NCBI RefSeq assembly: GCF_030406605.1
Contig: NZ_CP129104.1
Coordinates: 1,314,072 to 1,378,071 of the forward strand
Source: Curtobacterium sp. 458
GTDB taxonomy: Bacteria; Actinomycetota; Actinomycetes; Actinomycetales; Microbacteriaceae
Reading direction: 5' to 3'
DNA length: 64,000 nt
Under the pieces are notes generated by a model. That model saw nothing but the letters and a program-made list of their open reading frames with translations, was not told the origin of the DNA and made no database searches. This document shows, in pieces, positions 60,166 through 64,000 of the stretch; within the stretch, counting starts at the first letter, position 1, and every line of letters starts with the position of its first letter. The translations under genes were made by a program, and so were the position numbers.

Positions 60166-61047
60166 CTACTTGAAGATGATGGTGCGGGCGCCGTCGAGGA
60201 GCACGCGGTCCTCGGCGATCCACCGGACGGCCTGGGTGAGCGTGCGGGACTCCTCGTCCTGCCCGATCGACACGAGCTCGCCGGGGTCCTTCGTGTGGTC
60301 CACACGGACGACGTTCTGCTCGATGATCGGCCCCTCGTCGAGGTCACTCGTGACGAAGTGCGCCGTCGCCCCGATGAGCTTCACCCCGCGGGCGTGCGCC
60401 TGCCGGTACGGGTTCGCGCCCTTGAAGCCGGGCAGGAACGAGTGGTGGATGTTCACCGCGCGTCCCTCGAGCGCCGCGCAGAGCCCCGGCGACAGGATCT
60501 GCATGTACCGGGCGAGGACGACGAGCTCGATGTCGTGCTCGTCCACGGCCTCGAGGATCCGCTGCTCCATGTCGTGCTTGCTCTCCGCGTCGGTCACCGG
60601 CCGGTGCTCGAACGGCACGGAGTAGAACGACGCCAGCTCCTGCAGGTCGGCGTGGTTCGACAGCACGAGCGGTACCTCGATCGGGAGCTGGCCGCCGCGC
60701 TGCCGGTAGAGCAGGTCGTTGAGGCAGTGCCCGGCCTTCGACACGAGGACGAGCGTGCGGAGCGGCCGGCCGACGACGTCGAGCTGGACGCGGGCGTCGT
60801 AGCGCTGGACGACGGGGGCGAGGGCCTCCTCGAAGGCCTCGCGGTCGACCGGTGCCATGACCTGGAGGCGCATGAAGAACGTGTTCGTGTCCGCGCTGGA
60901 GAACTGCTGCGACTCGGTGATGTTGCCCTGCGCGGCGACGACGGCTCCGGACACGGCGTGCACGATCCCGGGGCGGTCGTCGCAGACGAGCGTGAGGGTC
61001 CAGTGCGTGGGCGTCGTCGCGGTGGTCGCGGGCGTCGGGTCGGTCAC
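60166..61047 (-). CDS. purU: Formyltetrahydrofolate deformylase
   Basis: A 293-aa enzyme that hydrolyses 10-formyl-THF to THF and formate, balancing one-carbon pools. An N-terminal ACT domain ('WTLTLVCDDRPGIVHAVSGA') precedes the formyltransferase-like domain: 'VLVSKAGHCLNDLLYRQRGG', 'LPIEVPLVLSNHADL', 'LVVLARYMQILSPGLC', 'NIHHSFLPGFKGANPYRQAH' (catalytic Asn/His) and 'LIGATAHFVTSDLDEGPIIE' (catalytic Asp). Full length. The GTG start is 6 nt from TACCCT (61059-61054). Confidence 0.95.
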   Translation of the reverse strand: MTDPTPATTATTPTHWTLTLVCDDRPGIVHAVSGAVVAAQGNITESQQFSSADTNTFFMRLQVMAPVDREAFEEALAPVVQRYDARVQLDVVGRPLRTLVLVSKAGHCLNDLLYRQRGGQLPIEVPLVLSNHADLQELASFYSVPFEHRPVTDAESKHDMEQRILEAVDEHDIELVVLARYMQILSPGLCAALEGRAVNIHHSFLPGFKGANPYRQAHARGVKLIGATAHFVTSDLDEGPIIEQNVVRVDHTKDPGELVSIGQDEESRTLTQAVRWIAEDRVLLDGARTIIFK

Positions 61048-61053
61048 CGGATC

Positions 61054-61059
61054 AGGGTA
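61054..61059 (-). promoter_or_regulatory. -10 box of purU, leaderless
   Basis: TACCCT on the minus strand ends 6 nt before the GTG at 61047. Confidence 0.5.
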
Positions 61060-61232
61060 CCGGGCGTGCTGCCGCGCGCTGGTCGTGGTCGTGGACGTGG
61101 GCCGTTCCGGCGGGTCGCCCTGTGTCCCAGCGGTCGGCCTGGAGGCACCGGTCGCCTCCGTCCGTCGGCCCGCGCTCGCGAGGCGGTTGCATCAGCGCCG
61201 GGGGCGCCGCCCGGGCGCACTGCCGACGACGG
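61060..61232. other. Intergenic DNA upstream of purU
   Basis: No gene is seen. At about 61137-61175 there is a short hairpin with GGCCTGGAGGCACC and GCCTCC, a decayed member of the palindromic family, and further right GGCGCCGCCC words that recur in the long terminator palindrome. Confidence 0.45.
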
Positions 61233-61322
61233 GGCGCCGCCCCGGCGCACAACCAAAAAACGCAGCGAACCGCGAATCGACGCGGTTCGCTGCGTCTTTG
61301 GTTGTGCGGCGCCGGCGGCGCC
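61233..61322 (-). terminator. Long palindromic terminator of the MFS gene
   Basis: The core is a perfect 15-bp stem ACGCAGCGAACCGCG with its complement around AATCGA (61260-61295). On the minus strand, the direction of the MFS gene ending at 61354, the stem is followed by six T residues: a textbook intrinsic terminator. Around it the repeat continues (CACAACCAAA, GGCGCCGCC) to about 90 bp in total. Confidence 0.85.
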
Positions 61323-61353
61323 CGCGTGCGCGCGCGGCTGCGGACCGGCTCGA

Positions 61354-62766
61354 TCAGCGGGCCTGCGGCCGGGCGAGCGCGCGGTCCGCGATCGTCAGGA
61401 CGCTCGCGGCGACGGCGACGCCGACGATCACCCACGCGAGCACGTGCAGGTCCGGCGTGGTAGGGGCCGTCCCGAACACGCCGCCGATGAGCGAGGACGC
61501 TCCGATCGCGCCGATGTACACGCTCGTCCGCGAGAGCCCGGCCGCGGTGCCGATGTACTCCGCGGGCACGACCCGGTACAGCGCAGCCTGGTTCGACACC
61601 GACGCGAAGGCCTGCGGGACGCCGAACAGCGCCGGCGTGAGCACGAGCAGGGCCACGGGGGACCCCGAATCGAGCAGGAGCAGGAGCAGCCCGCCGACGA
61701 TCGGCACGACGGCCGCGGCGATGAGCGGCCCACGGACGGCCGTCTTCCGCGCGACCAGGAACGAGGCGATGCCGGCGACGATCGCCGCGGGCAGCTGGAT
61801 GTACCCGGCGGCGTCGCTCGAGTACCCGGCGACGTCCTGCACCCACTGCGAGAAGCCGTACGTCATCGTGTACGCGAGCAGGTACACGAGGAACAGCCGC
61901 ACGTACGTCCGGGACAGCGCGCCGTTGCGGGCGAGCAGCCGCACGTCGACGAACGGCTTCACGGCGCGCAGTTCCCACAGCACGAGCGCGACGAGCAGCA
62001 CGACCGCGGTCCCGAGCAGCCACCAGAGCCCGGCCGAGAGGTCGAGCAGGAACACCAGGAGTGCCGACACGGTCCCGGTCATGAGGAGCATCCCGACCGG
62101 GTCGAGCGCCTGCAGCACCGGCGGGTCGTCGTCGTTCTGCGGACGCAGCCGGTCGGACGGCAGCCACAGCAGCGACACCACGATGCCGAACACCGCGAGC
62201 GGCACGTTGACGAGGAAGATCGCGTGCCAGCCGAAGGCCGCGATGAGCGCTCCGCCGAGCGGCGGCCCGGCTGCGGCGGACACGAGCGACGTGATCGAGA
62301 GCGCGCCGAGGACGAGCGGGGGCGTGGGCTTGCCGATCCGCGCCGAGTGCTGTCGGAGCGTCGTGAGCGCCGCCGGGTAGGCCGACGACGTGCCGATCCC
62401 GATGAGCACACGGGCCGTCACCGCACCGCCGAACCCGGTGAGGAACTCGGGCACGACCCCGGCGACGCCGACGATCACGAGACCGGAGAGGAACACCTTC
62501 TTCGGGCCGAACCGGTCCGCGAGCTTGCCCATCGTCGGCTGGGCGACGGCGCTCGCGAGGTACAGCGCCGCGACGAGCCAGATCGCCTGCGCGGCACCGA
62601 TCCCGAGATCGCGGGAGATCGGTGCGAGGGCGACCGACACCATCGTCGTGTTGATCGGGTTGAGGAGCGGCCCGACGAGCACGGGGACGAGGAGCTTCGG
62701 GCCGAAGCCGCTGCCGCCGTGCTCCCCGGTCGGAGCTGGCGTGGGGACGGGTGCGGTCGCGGTCAC
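61354..62766 (-). CDS. MFS drug-type transporter
   Basis: A 470-aa major facilitator protein with 12-14 helices. 'NPINTTMVSVALAPISRDLG' is the first helix with the T-T-M-V-S-V-A-L motif of drug exporters, 'PTMGKLADRFGPKKVFLSGL' is motif A, 'ARVLIGIGTSSAYPAAL' motif B, and 'AGPPLGGALIAAFGWHAIFL' motif C of antiporters. Its GTG overlaps the MarR stop by 4 nt, so the regulator and pump are one operon, which is the usual layout of a MarR-controlled efflux system. Followed by a strong terminator. Confidence 0.88.
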   Translation of the reverse strand: MTATAPVPTPAPTGEHGGSGFGPKLLVPVLVGPLLNPINTTMVSVALAPISRDLGIGAAQAIWLVAALYLASAVAQPTMGKLADRFGPKKVFLSGLVIVGVAGVVPEFLTGFGGAVTARVLIGIGTSSAYPAALTTLRQHSARIGKPTPPLVLGALSITSLVSAAAGPPLGGALIAAFGWHAIFLVNVPLAVFGIVVSLLWLPSDRLRPQNDDDPPVLQALDPVGMLLMTGTVSALLVFLLDLSAGLWWLLGTAVVLLVALVLWELRAVKPFVDVRLLARNGALSRTYVRLFLVYLLAYTMTYGFSQWVQDVAGYSSDAAGYIQLPAAIVAGIASFLVARKTAVRGPLIAAAVVPIVGGLLLLLLDSGSPVALLVLTPALFGVPQAFASVSNQAALYRVVPAEYIGTAAGLSRTSVYIGAIGASSLIGGVFGTAPTTPDLHVLAWVIVGVAVAASVLTIADRALARPQAR

Positions 62767-63188
62767 GGCTCGACCAGCGGTTCGAGGATCTGCAGCGAGC
62801 GGGCCACGGTCGCGCGGTCCTCCGCGGTGAGCGCGGCCAGGCGGTCCGCGAGCACCCGGCTGCGGGCCGACCACGCGTCCTCGCGTGCGGCTGCGCCCGC
62901 CGGGGTCGCACGGACGAGGGTCCGTCGGCCGTCGGTGGGGTCCTGTCGGCGCTCGACGTACCCGAGGTCGACGAGTGCCTGGACGGTCGCGCCCATCGAC
63001 TGCGGGCGGACACCCTCGGCGCGGGCGAGGTCGGCGACCGTGCTCTCGCCGTACCGGAGGAGGCGTCCGAGCGCCGCGGTCTGCGATGCGGTGACCTCGT
63101 CGGACTTGCCCGTGAGCAGGGTCCGGCGGATACGGCCGTGGATCGTCAGCAGCGCGCTGGCGAGATCGGGTGCACCATCGGAAGTCAT
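62763..63188 (-). CDS. MarR-family regulator of the adjacent MFS gene
   Basis: A 141-aa winged-helix repressor: 'ALLTIHGRIRRTLLTGKSDE', 'VTASQTAALGRLLRYGESTV', recognition region 'LARAEGVRPQSMGATVQALV' and wing 'GYVERRQDPTDGRRTLVRAT'. MarR proteins bind palindromes and release DNA on binding small aromatic compounds. A perfect inverted repeat straddles its own promoter (63206-63237). The ATG is 6 nt from TACCGT (63200-63195), with TTGCCA 18 bp further. Confidence 0.9.
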   Translation of the reverse strand: MTSDGAPDLASALLTIHGRIRRTLLTGKSDEVTASQTAALGRLLRYGESTVADLARAEGVRPQSMGATVQALVDLGYVERRQDPTDGRRTLVRATPAGAAAREDAWSARSRVLADRLAALTAEDRATVARSLQILEPLVEP

Positions 63189-63194
63189 TCCACC

Positions 63195-63224
63195 ACGGTA
63201 CTACTTCGACAGGAAAACTGGCAA
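63195..63224 (-). promoter_or_regulatory. Promoter of the marR-MFS operon
   Basis: On the minus strand TTGCCA (63224-63219) and TACCGT (63200-63195) are 18 bp apart; the -10 box ends 6 nt before the ATG. The two halves of the inverted repeat lie on either side of the -35. Confidence 0.6.
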
Positions 63225-63237
63225 GGCTTCCTGTCGA
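63206..63237. promoter_or_regulatory. Inverted repeat, likely MarR operator
   Basis: TCGACAGGAA and TTCCTGTCGA, perfect 10-bp arms 12 nt apart, surround the -35 box of the marR-MFS operon in the 49-bp gap between two marR genes. Confidence 0.65.
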
Positions 63238-63690
63238 TCAGGGCACGGCGTCCGTCGGGCTCGTGGCGTCCCCGACGAACGGCGAGAGGATCGCGGAGAG
63301 GGGTACCCCGTCGTCAGCGAACCACGAGTTGCTCGCGAGCACGACCGGGAACGCCTCGGCGAGCAGTGCCCGGCCGGCGCTCGTCAGGGTGATCCGCGAC
63401 GGCCGTCCGCGTCCGCGCTCGGAGCCCCGGTCGAGCAGCCCGCGGTCCGCGAGTGCCCCGACGAGGGTGGTGGCGCTCTGTGGGCGGATGCCCACCGCGC
63501 GGGCCAGTTCCGCCTGGGTGAGCTGCTCACCGGCCGCCAGCTGCACGAGCGCCCCGAACTCGACGGGGCTGAGCCCCAGTGGCGCGAGCACGTCACCGAG
63601 GCGCCTGGCGAGCGTACGGGCAGCGCGGATCACCGTCCACGCGGCGATCGCGTCGACGTCGTCGCGCGTTGCTGAGAACTCCCGGGACAC
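63238..63690 (-). CDS. Second MarR-family regulator
   Basis: A 150-aa MarR protein: 'VIRAARTLARRLGDVLAPLG', 'LSPVEFGALVQLAAGEQLTQ', recognition helix 'LARAVGIRPQSATTLVGALA' and wing 'RGLLDRGSERGRGRPSRITL'. It is divergent from the NmrA-like gene at 63747, the classical layout for a MarR that controls its neighbour, and a palindrome lies in between. It is also close upstream of the first marR gene but ends exactly at that gene's operator. Confidence 0.87.
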   Translation of the reverse strand: MSREFSATRDDVDAIAAWTVIRAARTLARRLGDVLAPLGLSPVEFGALVQLAAGEQLTQAELARAVGIRPQSATTLVGALADRGLLDRGSERGRGRPSRITLTSAGRALLAEAFPVVLASNSWFADDGVPLSAILSPFVGDATSPTDAVP

Positions 63691-63717
63691 GACCCCAGGC
63701 TACCGGCGTACCGTTCA

Positions 63718-63735
63718 GTATCAGGAAACTGATAC
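63718..63735. promoter_or_regulatory. Palindrome in the marR2-nmrA-like divergent promoter
   Basis: GTATCAG-GAAA-CTGATAC: 7-bp perfect arms with a 4-nt centre, midway between divergent starts at 63690 and 63747. Probable operator of the second MarR. Confidence 0.6.
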
Positions 63736-63746
63736 CACGGCGGACC

Positions 63747-64000
63747 ATGATGCAGCACAACGACGGCGTCATCGCCGTGACCGGGGCCACGGGGGACGTC
63801 GGCGGTCAGACCGTCGAGCGGCTCCTCGGCGCGGGAGCCCGCGTCCGGGTGATCGTGCGCCGCCCGGAACAGGTGGACACGTTCACCTCACAGGGCGCCG
63901 ACGCGCGCCTCGCCGACCTCGGTGACCGCGCGGCCGTGACCGCGGCGCTCGACGGGGTCGACCAGCTCTTCCTCGTCACGGCCGCGACGCCACGGCAGGC
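63747..64000 (+). CDS. NmrA-like NAD(P)-binding protein, N-terminal part (cut by window edge)
   Basis: About 84 residues are visible. 'GVIAVTGATGDVGGQTVERL' is the glycine-rich Rossmann start (G-A-T-G-x-V-G), followed by 'GARVRVIVRRPEQVDTFTSQ' and 'DLGDRAAVTAALDGVDQLFL', which match NmrA/atypical short-chain dehydrogenases such as quinone oxidoreductase-like proteins. Likely an NAD(P)-dependent reductase or redox sensor under the divergent MarR, a common pairing. Start: ATG at 63747 or the next codon ATG at 63750. Confidence 0.8.
   Translation, partial: MMQHNDGVIAVTGATGDVGGQTVERLLGAGARVRVIVRRPEQVDTFTSQGADARLADLGDRAAVTAALDGVDQLFLVTAATPRQ

Noticed and set aside
1..64000. tRNA, rRNA, riboswitch or prophage/IS genes
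   Set aside because: Looked for tRNA-like cloverleaf ends, conserved riboswitch cores, transposase and integrase motifs; none seen by eye. A covariance-model scan would be needed to exclude small RNAs.

Overview
The window is very GC-rich DNA (about 70% by eye) with dense, overlapping genes. Many operon-first genes carry a TANNNT -10 box only 6-7 nt before an ATG/GTG start (leaderless transcripts). Gene content (sucCD, a PerM/DUF6350 membrane protein, purN-purH, a WXG100/FtsK-type secretion locus, ROK-regulated sugar uptake, DasR-like control of nagB) points to an actinobacterium of the Microbacteriaceae, probably Curtobacterium or a close relative. That assignment comes from gene order and protein resemblance, not from a marker gene. 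No rRNA, tRNA, CRISPR array, prophage or insertion sequence was found.

Layout. 1-3.4 kb (minus): NAD salvage operon prs-nadV-nrtR followed by a PPOX/PdxH-like gene, with a strong palindrome over the prs promoter. 3.4-12.1 kb: a compact type VII secretion locus: FHA-containing EssC/EccC ATPase, three unrecognised proteins, a 402-aa putative T7SS substrate, a 97-aa helical protein, a WXG100-size protein and a divergent FHA protein. Its middle part is less GC-rich than the surroundings. 12.1-16.1 kb: DUF2236 oxygenase, small hypotheticals, a SnoaL-like protein and RecQ. 16.3-23.7 kb: sucCD, a glycosyltransferase, PerM-like protein, purNH. 23.7-28.1 kb: a heterodimeric ABC exporter behind a leader of about 600 nt with a small ORF. 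28.2-34.7 kb: acyltransferase-3/SGNH protein, DUF805, hexapeptide acetyltransferase, alkyltransferase-like protein, GNAT, ROK regulator, PhzF.

34.7-41.3 kb: sugar ABC uptake genes (binding protein, two permeases, no ATPase) with a GH38 alpha-mannosidase; the ROK regulator just upstream is the natural candidate controller. 41.3-44.9 kb: repeat-rich intergenic DNA, a frameshifted DUF559 gene, a histidine phosphatase, nnrD and a YdeI-like protein. 45-49.1 kb: a complete ABC importer (binding protein, two permeases, ATPase). 49.2-53.7 kb: Nudix, nagB with a dre-like operator, PatB, DHA2-type MFS. 53.7-58.5 kb (minus): a PP2C phosphatase overlapping a BLUF-TetR fusion, an SRPBCC and a DUF4166 protein, and an ECF sigma factor with a CU044-type membrane partner. 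58.5-64 kb: nagA, DUF2568, purU, MFS with MarR, a second MarR, and the start of an NmrA-like gene.

The most unusual items are: a palindromic element family (arms GGACGGGAGGC[A/G]CGG or GGCCTGGAGGC[A/G]CGG) that serves as intergenic hairpins and also lies in frame inside several coding genes; the small EssC-type secretion locus with its three orphan proteins; a BLUF-TetR fusion lacking the BLUF photochemical Tyr and Gln; and the prs-nadV pair, which may be ordinary salvage or an ADPR-based NAD rebuilding pair.
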